From IMG/VR virus record IMGVR_UViG_3300007760_000741, positions 1 through 57,992 of that record: a DNA stretch of 57,992 nt, one strand, 5' to 3'. Of the stretch, positions 41,925 to 50,600 are shown piece by piece; the stretch's first letter is position 1, and every line of letters starts with the position of its first letter. This DNA is from a virus. Position numbers and translations under genes: made by a program. The notes below the pieces were generated by a model that ran no database searches, was not told where the DNA came from, and was given only the letters and a program-made list of their open reading frames with translations.

Positions 41925-44266
41925 TGCTTGAAGCTAATGAATCATTAGAAAACATATTTACAAATTCTGTAAACGAAGCAGAAAAACGAAAACACGAATA
42001 CGTTACAATTGAACACGTACTATTAGCATTAATCAAGGACAAAGATATTGGTACCACATTATCAGAATTTAAAATTAATGTTGGACAAATGATTAAAGAC
42101 GTTGAAGATTATCTTGATACAAAATGTACAGACATTATTTCAAAATCAACTAAACCTATAGCACCACGAAAAACTGCATCATTAGAAAGATTAATGAACA
42201 GAGCATTTACTCAAGCATTATTTCAAGGTAGACAAGATGTTACTTCTGTAGATATATTAATCAGTATATTTGCTGAAAAGAAAAGTTATGGTTCATTTTT
42301 CTTAAAAAAACACAAAGTTAATAAACAAGACTTAATGGATCTAGTATCTACCGAAACTATATTAGACGAAGGTATGGCGGCTATGGGTGGACCTGGCCCT
42401 GGAATGATTGGCGTTGAACAAAAACTACGACCAAACCAAGCAGATAGAATATTAAAAAACTATACTGAGAATTTAAATCAAAAATATTTTGATAAAAAAA
42501 TTGATCCTGTAATAGGACGAATAGAAGAAACTAATCAACTAAAACAAATTCTAGCAAGAAGAAATAAAAATAATGTATTAATAGTAGGTGACCCTGGTGT
42601 AGGTAAAACGGCACTAATCGAAGGACTTGCAAGACGTATCGCTAAAAATAAAGAAGATATTCCAGAATATTTAAAAAATCATATCGTATATAGTTTAGAT
42701 GTAAACTCTTTAATAGCAGGATCTAAATTTAGAGGAGACTTTGAAGAAAGATTAAAACTTGTTTTAAATGCATTAGATCAAAAAGGCAAAACAGTATTAC
42801 ACATCGATGAAGCACATATGATGGTAGGTGCTGGTGCTACTGGAAGTGGTAACAGTATGGATATGGCTAATATGATTAAACCTGCACTAATGAAGGGTAA
42901 TATAAAAGTAATTGCATCTACTACTTGGGAAGAGTATAGAAAATTCTTTGAAAAAGATAGAGCATTAATGAGAAGATTCCAAAGATTACAAATAGGTGAA
43001 CCTTCAAATGAAACTGCGGTTAAAATATTAAAAGGTGTTAAACAATACTATGAACAATTTCATAAATGTACTATAACCGATGATGCTTGTGAAGACGCAG
43101 TAGAATATACATCAAAATTTGTTACAGATAAAAAATTGCCTGATAAAGCAATTGACATTATTGACGTGGCGTGTGCAAGATTAAGATTAAACGGAATTAA
43201 AGATGGCAAAATAGACCATGAAGAAATAATACATGAAATATCTGCTACAACAGGTATATCAATTGAGCAACTGTCACAAAAACAAGCAACAAGTTTAAAA
43301 ACATTAGAAGAAAAAATGAAACTGCAAATATTTGGACAAGATAAAGCACTTAATACTATTATCGATAGAATATTAGTTGCAAGAGCAGGATTAAAAACTT
43401 TAAACAAACCTGTTGGATCATTTTTATTTTTAGGACCTACGGGTTGTGGTAAAACTGAAACTGCAAAACAATTAGCAAAAACTTTAGGTGTTGAACTATT
43501 AAGATTTGATATGTCAGAATATCAAGAGAAACATTCTATTGCAAAACTAATTGGCTCACCTCCAGGTTATGTAGGCTACGAAGATACTACAATGGGTGGT
43601 GGTATGTTTATAAATGAAATAGAAAAAAATCCACACGCGGTTGTATTATTTGATGAAGTAGAAAAAGCACATCGTGATGTATCCAATATGCTATTACAAG
43701 TTATGGATTATGGAAGTGTTACTGGTTCCAACGGTAAAAAAGCAGATTGTAGAAATATTACACTTATCATGACTTCAAATTTAGGTGCAGAAGAAATGGA
43801 AAGAGAAAGTATTGGTTTTGGACCAAGCGAAAGAACCGGCGAAGATGATACCGCTTTGAAAAAATTCTTTCCTCCAGAATTTAGAAATAGACTAGATGCA
43901 ACAGTTAAATTTGTTAAACTAGCAAAAGAAACAATGAAATTAATTGTTAAGAAATTCTTACTAGAATTAAATGCAATGACCGTAGAGAAAAATGTAGAAG
44001 TTAATGCTAATGATGAAGCTATTGAATTTTTAATTAAAAAAGGATTTAATGCTAAAATGGGAGCAAGACCTTTACAAAGAGTTATAGACGAAGAAATTAA
44101 GAAACCTTTATCTAGAATGATACTATTTGGTGAATTAACAGAAGGTGGTAGAGTTGCCGTTAGTTTATCTAACGATGTCGTACCAAAACTAAAAGTACAA
44201 TTTAAAGCACCGATTATAACAAATCAATTTAAACCAAAAAAAGAAAATGCGAAAACATCACAATAA
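41924..44266 (+). CDS. ClpA-like AAA+ unfoldase with a ClpP-docking loop
   Basis: The 780-residue protein has a Clp N-domain (about 5-150), a first AAA+ module (GDPGVGKTALIEGL near 222, HIDEAHMM), and a second AAA+ module (GPTGCGKTETAKQL, VVLFDEVEKAHRDV). It lacks the long ClpB middle domain, so it is ClpA-like. In the second module ESIGFGPSER sits where ClpA has IGL (I630-G631-F632), the loop that docks on ClpP. It may feed proteins to host ClpP. No ClpP gene is in the window. ATG 41924 overlaps the preceding stop and starts the domain; an in-frame upstream start at 41897 is less likely. Confidence 0.92.
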   Translation: MLEANESLENIFTNSVNEAEKRKHEYVTIEHVLLALIKDKDIGTTLSEFKINVGQMIKDVEDYLDTKCTDIISKSTKPIAPRKTASLERLMNRAFTQALFQGRQDVTSVDILISIFAEKKSYGSFFLKKHKVNKQDLMDLVSTETILDEGMAAMGGPGPGMIGVEQKLRPNQADRILKNYTENLNQKYFDKKIDPVIGRIEETNQLKQILARRNKNNVLIVGDPGVGKTALIEGLARRIAKNKEDIPEYLKNHIVYSLDVNSLIAGSKFRGDFEERLKLVLNALDQKGKTVLHIDEAHMMVGAGATGSGNSMDMANMIKPALMKGNIKVIASTTWEEYRKFFEKDRALMRRFQRLQIGEPSNETAVKILKGVKQYYEQFHKCTITDDACEDAVEYTSKFVTDKKLPDKAIDIIDVACARLRLNGIKDGKIDHEEIIHEISATTGISIEQLSQKQATSLKTLEEKMKLQIFGQDKALNTIIDRILVARAGLKTLNKPVGSFLFLGPTGCGKTETAKQLAKTLGVELLRFDMSEYQEKHSIAKLIGSPPGYVGYEDTTMGGGMFINEIEKNPHAVVLFDEVEKAHRDVSNMLLQVMDYGSVTGSNGKKADCRNITLIMTSNLGAEEMERESIGFGPSERTGEDDTALKKFFPPEFRNRLDATVKFVKLAKETMKLIVKKFLLELNAMTVEKNVEVNANDEAIEFLIKKGFNAKMGARPLQRVIDEEIKKPLSRMILFGELTEGGRVAVSLSNDVVPKLKVQFKAPIITNQFKPKKENAKTSQ

Positions 44267-44906
44267 ATTATACTATCAAAAATACGGATTTAAAAGCATA
44301 TTCAAAATGCCTTATGCAAGTAAACTATATCCTACTACTGATGAAAACTTATATCGTTTAGTAAAAATGTATAAAATATCTGCAACCGATTTTGATATGA
44401 ATATAGCCAAAATAGCAAAATTTATTTTAGATTATAGAACACAAATGAAATTTAGAATACAACAAAAATATGTAATTTTTTATACAAGCGAACCTTTAGC
44501 AAAAAAAATTGTAAATGAATTTTGGAATGACTGGTATGGGTCTGAATCTGTTAATCCAAAATATAATAAATTAGGCAAAAACTCAGTAGGTTGTAAAAGA
44601 TTACCTCATGGTAAATTTCAATATCAAATACATCTTAAAAAAGATGTGCATCAACACATTACAGATTCAGAAAAACAAAGTTTATGGAGACTATTAGAAA
44701 ATAATGAAAACGACTGTTTAGTATCAAACAAATATGTATTAGATTATTTAATTGGCAAATATCCTCATTGTTACCATGGATATTTTTATGTGAGCGAAGA
44801 AAAAATGCTAACTCCTATCTATATGATAGCACAAAAAGGTATTGACAAAGTAATAAAATTTGTCGCAATAAAAAATGGACGCAATAAGAAAACTAAAAAA
44901 ACATAA
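44247..44906 (+). CDS. Hypothetical protein, 219 residues
   Basis: A basic, aromatic-rich soluble protein (MRKHHNKLYYQKYGFKSIFK...). It contains repeated Tyr/Lys stretches and YPHCYHGYFYV near the end. No domain is recognised. It overlaps the ClpA-like gene by 20 bases and the next gene by 32. Confidence 0.6.
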   Translation: MRKHHNKLYYQKYGFKSIFKMPYASKLYPTTDENLYRLVKMYKISATDFDMNIAKIAKFILDYRTQMKFRIQQKYVIFYTSEPLAKKIVNEFWNDWYGSESVNPKYNKLGKNSVGCKRLPHGKFQYQIHLKKDVHQHITDSEKQSLWRLLENNENDCLVSNKYVLDYLIGKYPHCYHGYFYVSEEKMLTPIYMIAQKGIDKVIKFVAIKNGRNKKTKKT

Positions 44907-45171
44907 TATATTCAAACAAAATTCGATTGTATTATCTACTATAGAAAAATCCTGGATGGGAGAACCTATCCAAGTAAAAGCACATCTTATTGTCAAGCAA
45001 TTAAGAAAAAATGATTGTATTTGCGAAGAATATAATGAAGCAGATGGTAAAGCATACAAAATTAAATACCTTGATATTACTACAATAGATGGAATGAATC
45101 CTAATGAATTAGCCGCTGTATATGGGTTGGTTCCTAAAACTGAAAGATTCGGCAAACGCAAAAACCAATAA
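44875..45171 (+). CDS. Small hypothetical protein
   Basis: A 98-residue protein with a basic start (MDAIRKLKKHNIFKQNSIVL) and a beta-rich middle. It overlaps the preceding gene. A TTGACA box at 44842-44847 lies 33 bases upstream of its ATG but lacks a good -10. No family is recognised. Confidence 0.55.
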   Translation: MDAIRKLKKHNIFKQNSIVLSTIEKSWMGEPIQVKAHLIVKQLRKNDCICEEYNEADGKAYKIKYLDITTIDGMNPNELAAVYGLVPKTERFGKRKNQ

Positions 45172-45174
45172 ATA
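45167..45174 (+). promoter_or_regulatory. Late-type promoter
   Basis: AATAAATA ends 6 bases before the ATG at 45181, the same geometry as the exact-consensus site at 6929-6936. Confidence 0.55.
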
Positions 45175-45180
45175 ACAATA

Positions 45181-45759
45181 ATGGCACAGACAAGCACAAC
45201 ATTATTATCAAATAAAACGCATAAAGCGGATATTACAGGCACAGATATCAGTTTTACTGCAACAGGTACTGAATATAAAATTAGTGCAACTAGCACTAGT
45301 CTTGGCAATCTTGCACAATACGATTTAATTACAGTAACCGGTACTACAAATAATAATTCAACTTTTACTGTAAAAAGTGTTGCAAGTGACGGTTTATCAA
45401 TTATTGTTGAAGAAATTGTTACAACAGAAACAGCCGATGGCTCAACAACGTATACTATTGATAATACAGGATTTGTTAGTGCTAAAGCAAAAGGTGATGG
45501 CTATTATTCACAAGTAGATGGTGTACATACTGTGGCATACAAAGTAGATGCTACACTTACAGGATCAATTAAAATGCAAGGTACACTTGCTTCTACTCCT
45601 ACTGAAGAAGATTGGTTTGATATTTCAGGCACTACATTTACAACAGATCAAAGCACTTTAATTAGCTCAAATAATTTTACAGGAAATTTTGTATATGTTA
45701 GAGCTAAAGCAACATCAACTACTGCTGGTTCTATTACATCAATTCAGTTAAATTCTTAA
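45181..45759 (+). CDS. Virion-type beta-rich protein
   Basis: The 192-residue protein is Thr/Ser/Gly-rich and dominated by beta strands (ADITGTDISFTATGTEYKIS, YDLITVTGTTNNNSTFTVKS). This composition is typical of phage fibre or decoration proteins. Its late promoter agrees with a virion role. It ends about 50 bases before a hairpin that may terminate its transcript. Confidence 0.6.
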   Translation: MAQTSTTLLSNKTHKADITGTDISFTATGTEYKISATSTSLGNLAQYDLITVTGTTNNNSTFTVKSVASDGLSIIVEEIVTTETADGSTTYTIDNTGFVSAKAKGDGYYSQVDGVHTVAYKVDATLTGSIKMQGTLASTPTEEDWFDISGTTFTTDQSTLISSNNFTGNFVYVRAKATSTTAGSITSIQLNS

Positions 45760-45808
45760 TTTTTACCCACAATTACCAAAAACACCAGACGTAAGTCATT
45801 GAATTACA

Positions 45809-45827
45809 TAGGTCTTTTTAAGACCTA
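45809..45827 (+). terminator. Candidate hairpin terminator
   Basis: TAGGTCTT (45809-45816), a TTT loop and AAGACCTA (45820-45827) form a perfect 8-base-pair stem. It lies between the virion-type gene and the subtilase promoter. The following T tract is weak (CTTTGG), so it may instead be an antiterminating or stabilising hairpin. Confidence 0.5.
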
Positions 45828-45833
45828 CTTTGG

Positions 45834-45861
45834 TTGACTTCTACCAAAAGTATAGTATTAT
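45834..45861 (+). promoter_or_regulatory. Sigma-70-like promoter with a palindrome before the subtilase
   Basis: TTGACT (45834-45839), a 16-base spacer and TATTAT (45856-45861), 8 bases before the ATG at 45870. The -10 lies within a perfect inverted repeat, TATAGTAT-TATT-ATACTATA (45851-45870), whose last base is the A of the ATG. It could be an operator or an RNA hairpin at the 5' end. Confidence 0.55.
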
Positions 45862-45869
45862 TATACTAT

Positions 45870-48800
45870 ATGATTAACGCAAAGTTAAGGAAGATTTTAT
45901 TAAGCACAGCTCTTGCTACGACTCTATCAGCTTGTGGAGGCGGTGGCGGTGGTTCTGGTGCTGGTGTTGTAAATGATTTTGTTCAAGGTGATTTATCTAA
46001 TTTATCAGGATCAAGTTCTATTGTAAGTTCTTATTCAAGTTTATTATCAAATTTCCAATCAACTATTTCAAGTGGAAACTATTCTAGTTTACAAGCAGTA
46101 TTAACAGGACCCGATGCAGATGATATAGAGACAGCAAATACACTATTATCAATGTTAAACCAAGCAGAAACACTTTGGTCTCAAACAGAAGATTTAATAT
46201 CAAGTAAAGACGATTCAACAAAATATACAATATATAATTCTAATTCATATAAAGAAGCATACGCGGCCATGATTTATTTGAGAGATCATGTTAAACCTAT
46301 TATACAAAAAGTATCAAATGGTAATGCAGTATCTCTAACAGAATACAATTTGGTTGCAAAAGAAGATAAAGCACAAGAAATTATTAATACAGAAAAAGAT
46401 ACAACTGCAACAAGTTATGCTGAAACTAAAAAAATTAAAAGTACAGAAACAGTAAGTGGTACATCTACAGTTTCAACAGTTGATACAGTAGGTACTGCTG
46501 AAGCATCAACTTCAACAAGTGACTGGACAACTGTAAATGCTGGTGGTGGACAAGAAACAAGAACAATTACAATTACTACTCCAAATTACCGAACTACTAC
46601 AACAACACCTTGTACAATAGTTAGAAAAACTTTATTAAATGGTACAACAGTTGATAGTGCCTGTACATATGGAACACCGGTTGTTTCTACAATAGCTTTA
46701 GATCCAACAGTAGAAACTTCAACAGAAACTAGAGAAGGTGACAATCCAGTAATAACATCAGAAACTCTTGAAGCTACGGTTAATACAGTTACTGAAACCA
46801 ACGATCAATATGTTGTGACAAATTATGCAGATGCAGAAGATACAAATACAACTACTGCAAACGGAACTGCGGTTACTACAACTGCAAACAGAGATGTTGT
46901 TACAGATGTTGATAATGGTGACAACACTACGACAAGAACAACCGTAAGATATGTTGATACTACAATTACTACACCAGTCACAACTACGGTAACAAGAACA
47001 AGAACTTACACAGATATTACAAAACAAAATTCTAGAACAATTACAACTACAACACCACAAACAAAGGTTACATATAAAGACGGTACATCAGAAACTATTT
47101 CAGGTACTGCAACAGTAGTGACAAGTGATTGGACAGTTAATACAATTAGTACTGCTACAAGAACAGAAGAACTACCAGTTAGTGAAACAACTGCTAATAC
47201 AGTTTCTACTTCAAGTAATTCAGGTACACAAATTGCACAGGTTACAATTTCAAACGCATACACAGATCAAGATACAACACTAGGTACAAAAACAGAAAAT
47301 ATGTCTACAGTTGTAAATGATCACAAAACAACTGAATACAATACAAACCACGGATTGAATACTATAAATGCCGCAGATGCTTATGCAAAAGGATGGACAG
47401 GTAAAGGTGCAGTATTAGGAATAATTGATACATACCAACAAACTGATCACCCAGAATTAAGTGGCAAATATAAATGGTACAATGATTATACAAGATATGA
47501 TAATACAGTATCTACATCAGGCAATACACAAGTTCACGGTACACACGTTGCAGGTATTATAGCAGGTAAAAAAAATAATACAGGAAATCACGGTGTGGCG
47601 TTTGATGCCGAATTAGTTGGTGCCAACGTTGACTATTATGGATATGGTGGTATTTCAAAAAGTTATGCTCAACAGGCATTACATGATTTTGCAAAATTAA
47701 AAGATCCAAATGGCGAAAATTTAAACATTGTCGCAGTTAATATGAGTTGGAATACTCCAACATTGTTTACTAATGGACAAGGTAGTACAGTAACTCAATT
47801 AGGAGATGGCACATATAACGCATCAGAAATTACTTCAAAAATGGACAATGGTGATGGAAATGCAAAATATTATAAAGTAGCAACTGACAACGATATTATT
47901 TTAGTAAACTCTGCAGGTAACTATGGATTCAATCACTCAGGTGATCCCGGTATTTGGGCAGTAGAAGTAGATGCAAGTGGAAACCTTATATTAGGTGGCA
48001 AAATGATTATTGTAGGTAACTGGGATAACGGAACAATTGCAGGTAATAAAGCAGGTCACGTATGTTTAGATATTTCTAATAATGCTTGTAATGACCAATA
48101 CAAAGTTTCAGACTTTTATATTTTAGCACCAGGTAATCTTATCAATAGTTCTGTTCCAACTCATTTAGGTGGCAATGGATATATGAATATGTCTGGTACT
48201 AGTATGGCGGCACCACACGTAACTGGAGCATTTGGTGTAATAAATCAAATGTGGCCACACATGAAAGGTGACAATCTTGTTAAACTTATATTGTCTACTG
48301 CAAATAAAAATATATATGGTTATAATGTAAACACACACGGACAAGGTTTATTAGATTTAAGTGAAGCAACAAAACCACAAGGTGCAACAGGTATTCCAAC
48401 AACAGGTAGAACAAACGGACCAATTATAAATGTATATGGAACATATTTTGCAACTGGTACTGCGTTGCCAAGTAATTTAGCAAATTTAAAAGTAATGATA
48501 TTGGATGAATATGAAAGAGATTATTATCTAAATTTAGGATCAAGTTTTTCAGTTAAAGATATGAGAAAAGTATCTGATATAGATATGATGATGAATGGAC
48601 ACACATATCTTCCAATTCAATCTATGTACGGAAATTTTGCACAAGGTGGCAATTATGATTTAGGATATATGAACTTTGGTATATACTCAGGTGAAAATGG
48701 AAATGGAGACTTTTCAGCAAATATAGGTAAAAACTTTATGTTAAGTAATAAATTTAAATTAAAAACATCAATTGGACAAATGAATGAACAAGACAACTGG

Positions 48801-49481
48801 TTAGGTAACTCTTCAAGTGGTGCATTAGCAGTTGGTGATAATAACATTACAAATTTTGGACAAATAGGTATTGAATATCAATTAGGTAACAATGTGTTAA
48901 GTTTTGATTATTCAAAAGGTTATACAGATGTTAATACAACTGATAATAGTTTAATAACAGGATTTGATAACATTGAAACAGAATCTATGAAACTAGCATA
49001 TGAAGTACACAAGGATCAAAATAATTCTTGGGGATTCTCATTATCAACACCAAGTCATATTACAAATGGTACAATGAATTTAACGGTTCCTGAATCAAGA
49101 ACATTAGATGGTGATGTTAATTATACAACTATCGAATCTAATATGAGTCCTTCTAAAATTGAAAAAGATATTGGATTCTTTTATAATCACACACCAACAA
49201 ATGATATGGATGCATCTTGGAACTTTAAAGCAGAATACAGACAAGATATTGCTGGACAAGATGGACACGATGGTGTTAGTTTAGGATTTAACTATGTTAA
49301 AAAATTACACACAAATTGTAAATTTTTATGGATGAAAAATCCAAAATGTTACGAAAAAGATGGCAAAACTTTAAAAGCAAATTTATACGGTGACAGCAGA
49401 AATAATAATTCAATAGCATTAACACACGGATTAGTTTACGATTTAGAAACAGACAAATTCGTTCCAATTAAAAAGAAATAA
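45870..49481 (+). CDS. Subtilase (S8) lipoprotein, probable autotransporter
   Basis: The 1203-residue protein starts with a lipoprotein signal (KILLSTALATTLSACGGGGG; Cys at about 22). A helical region (about 30-190) and a long Thr-rich repetitive region (about 190-480) follow. The S8 protease domain has an intact triad: D520 in GIIDTYQQTDHPEL, H556 in VHGTHVAG, and S778 in SGTSMAAPHV. The last 350 residues alternate short beta strands (FGIYSGENGNGDFSANIGKN; IGIEYQLGNNVLSFDYSKGY) as in a beta-barrel translocator, with a final soluble tail. Upstream in-frame start 45834 is rejected because it lacks a signal. Such proteases are bacterial surface proteins, rare in phages. Confidence 0.88.
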   Translation: MINAKLRKILLSTALATTLSACGGGGGGSGAGVVNDFVQGDLSNLSGSSSIVSSYSSLLSNFQSTISSGNYSSLQAVLTGPDADDIETANTLLSMLNQAETLWSQTEDLISSKDDSTKYTIYNSNSYKEAYAAMIYLRDHVKPIIQKVSNGNAVSLTEYNLVAKEDKAQEIINTEKDTTATSYAETKKIKSTETVSGTSTVSTVDTVGTAEASTSTSDWTTVNAGGGQETRTITITTPNYRTTTTTPCTIVRKTLLNGTTVDSACTYGTPVVSTIALDPTVETSTETREGDNPVITSETLEATVNTVTETNDQYVVTNYADAEDTNTTTANGTAVTTTANRDVVTDVDNGDNTTTRTTVRYVDTTITTPVTTTVTRTRTYTDITKQNSRTITTTTPQTKVTYKDGTSETISGTATVVTSDWTVNTISTATRTEELPVSETTANTVSTSSNSGTQIAQVTISNAYTDQDTTLGTKTENMSTVVNDHKTTEYNTNHGLNTINAADAYAKGWTGKGAVLGIIDTYQQTDHPELSGKYKWYNDYTRYDNTVSTSGNTQVHGTHVAGIIAGKKNNTGNHGVAFDAELVGANVDYYGYGGISKSYAQQALHDFAKLKDPNGENLNIVAVNMSWNTPTLFTNGQGSTVTQLGDGTYNASEITSKMDNGDGNAKYYKVATDNDIILVNSAGNYGFNHSGDPGIWAVEVDASGNLILGGKMIIVGNWDNGTIAGNKAGHVCLDISNNACNDQYKVSDFYILAPGNLINSSVPTHLGGNGYMNMSGTSMAAPHVTGAFGVINQMWPHMKGDNLVKLILSTANKNIYGYNVNTHGQGLLDLSEATKPQGATGIPTTGRTNGPIINVYGTYFATGTALPSNLANLKVMILDEYERDYYLNLGSSFSVKDMRKVSDIDMMMNGHTYLPIQSMYGNFAQGGNYDLGYMNFGIYSGENGNGDFSANIGKNFMLSNKFKLKTSIGQMNEQDNWLGNSSSGALAVGDNNITNFGQIGIEYQLGNNVLSFDYSKGYTDVNTTDNSLITGFDNIETESMKLAYEVHKDQNNSWGFSLSTPSHITNGTMNLTVPESRTLDGDVNYTTIESNMSPSKIEKDIGFFYNHTPTNDMDASWNFKAEYRQDIAGQDGHDGVSLGFNYVKKLHTNCKFLWMKNPKCYEKDGKTLKANLYGDSRNNNSIALTHGLVYDLETDKFVPIKKK

Positions 49482-49482
49482 C

Positions 49483-49677
49483 ATGGATCAAGTTGAAATC
49501 GTTTGCACAGAGAATGGTAAAATCAAAACTGCAGACGTATTATCACATACTGACAAATATTTAAAAGTAGTTGTAGAAGGTACTCAAATAACTATAGAAC
49601 TATTCAGAAACGATGTAAATAAATCATATATAGGACATAAGTCCGGATTGGAATTTACATGGAAACCGAAAAATTAA
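49483..49677 (+). CDS. Small hypothetical protein
   Basis: A 64-residue beta-rich protein (MDQVEIVCTENGKIKTADVL...). It follows the subtilase by one base and overlaps the next gene by 19. It may be an Sm-like or similar small barrel, but no family is firmly recognised. Confidence 0.55.
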   Translation: MDQVEIVCTENGKIKTADVLSHTDKYLKVVVEGTQITIELFRNDVNKSYIGHKSGLEFTWKPKN

Positions 49678-50219
49678 CATTTAAAATTGAATTGTCTTCA
49701 ACATATTGGGACACACCCCCAATAGCAGAAATAAAACTTAATAAATCAAGCGATAAAACAATCACCGATGTTGATAATAAAAATCTCTTTGATTATGATT
49801 CTAACAAACCTATACTTAACATTGATAATTCATATTTCAAAAATGAAATTACTAGTACAAAAAATAAACCAACTATAATTACATTTGAACACGAACTTGA
49901 ACACAATAAATCATACGATTTTATTATAAAGAGAACTAACAAAACTCCCAAGCAAACTATTGTTGAAGATGGCAAAATTGTTAAAGACCAAGCATTACAT
50001 ATCGGTCAAATAACAATTGATGAAATTGATATAGGAGCATTAGTATACGAAGGTATATATAGACCAGAATATCCTGAACCATGGGCATCACAACAAGCAA
50101 AAGCAGGTAACAAATTGCCTGAGACCTTTAAAAATGTAACTGAAATGGGTCATAACGGATCTTGGACATTCACATTCACTTCTCCCTTTTATATGTGGTT
50201 ACTTGAGAACCTTTACTAA
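49659..50219 (+). CDS. Hypothetical protein, beta-rich paralogue family (copy 2)
   Basis: The 186-residue protein has the same order of segments as the protein at 18217-18780: a strand-rich start (EKLTFKIELSSTYW), TFEHELEHNKSYDFIIKRTN, IGQITIDEIDIGALVYEG and an aromatic end (HNGSWTFTFTSPFYMWLLEN). The Pro/Tyr-rich segment RPEYPEPWASQQ precedes the end motif. It looks like a carbohydrate-binding-type beta sandwich, but that is only an impression from the strand pattern. Confidence 0.6.
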   Translation: METEKLTFKIELSSTYWDTPPIAEIKLNKSSDKTITDVDNKNLFDYDSNKPILNIDNSYFKNEITSTKNKPTIITFEHELEHNKSYDFIIKRTNKTPKQTIVEDGKIVKDQALHIGQITIDEIDIGALVYEGIYRPEYPEPWASQQAKAGNKLPETFKNVTEMGHNGSWTFTFTSPFYMWLLENLY

Positions 50220-50225
50220 TAAATA
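50218..50225 (+). promoter_or_regulatory. Late-type promoter opening the leader-peptide cluster
   Basis: AATAAATA overlaps the preceding stop and ends 6 bases before the ATG at 50232. Confidence 0.6.
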
Positions 50226-50231
50226 TGCTTA

Positions 50232-50600
50232 ATGAGAGCATATCAATTCATAACAGAAGCACAAGACTCTGACGCAGTAAACGAGCTAGACTCGTACATA
50301 ATGAATAACGAAGATTTATATCGTAGACGTTTTATGCCTATTATTGAAAACATTAAAAGAAAAATGAGAAGAGGTATATACGACCATGAAAAAGTAATTA
50401 AATTATGGATGTACCTTGTAGATGATGCGGCCAGAGAATATGTTAAAGAATTTGGCACACCAGATCAAGATGTTAAAGATATGTTTCCAAAAGAAACTAG
50501 ATTAAAAGTTGCTCAAGTAATAGCAGATAGAGAAAAGGAAAATATAGAAAAAGGCGAATACGATGTTGTTAAAGGAACTGTTTCTCAAAGAGGACGGTAG
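50232..50600 (+). CDS. Small helical protein with T4-like capsid-targeting leader
   Basis: The 122-residue protein starts MRAYQFITEAQDSD, which resembles the capsid-targeting peptide of T4 internal proteins (MKTYQEFIAEA-type). That peptide is removed by the head protease after Glu; here a cut after ITE is predicted. The rest is a helical charged protein (RRRFMPIIENIKRKMRRG), reminiscent of small basic internal proteins. It is under a late promoter and overlaps the next gene by 38 bases. The leader call is by analogy. Confidence 0.65.
   Translation: MRAYQFITEAQDSDAVNELDSYIMNNEDLYRRRFMPIIENIKRKMRRGIYDHEKVIKLWMYLVDDAAREYVKEFGTPDQDVKDMFPKETRLKVAQVIADREKENIEKGEYDVVKGTVSQRGR

Noticed and set aside
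44842-44871. A further sigma-70-like promoter before the gene at 44875
   Set aside because: TTGACA is present at the expected distance, but the -10 (CAATAA with an 18-base spacer) is weak and both lie in coding sequence.
46586-47263. Long minus-strand open frames across the Thr-rich part of the subtilase
   Set aside because: Thr codons (ACN) read in reverse as Val, Gly, Cys or Ser without stops, so these frames are a composition artefact.
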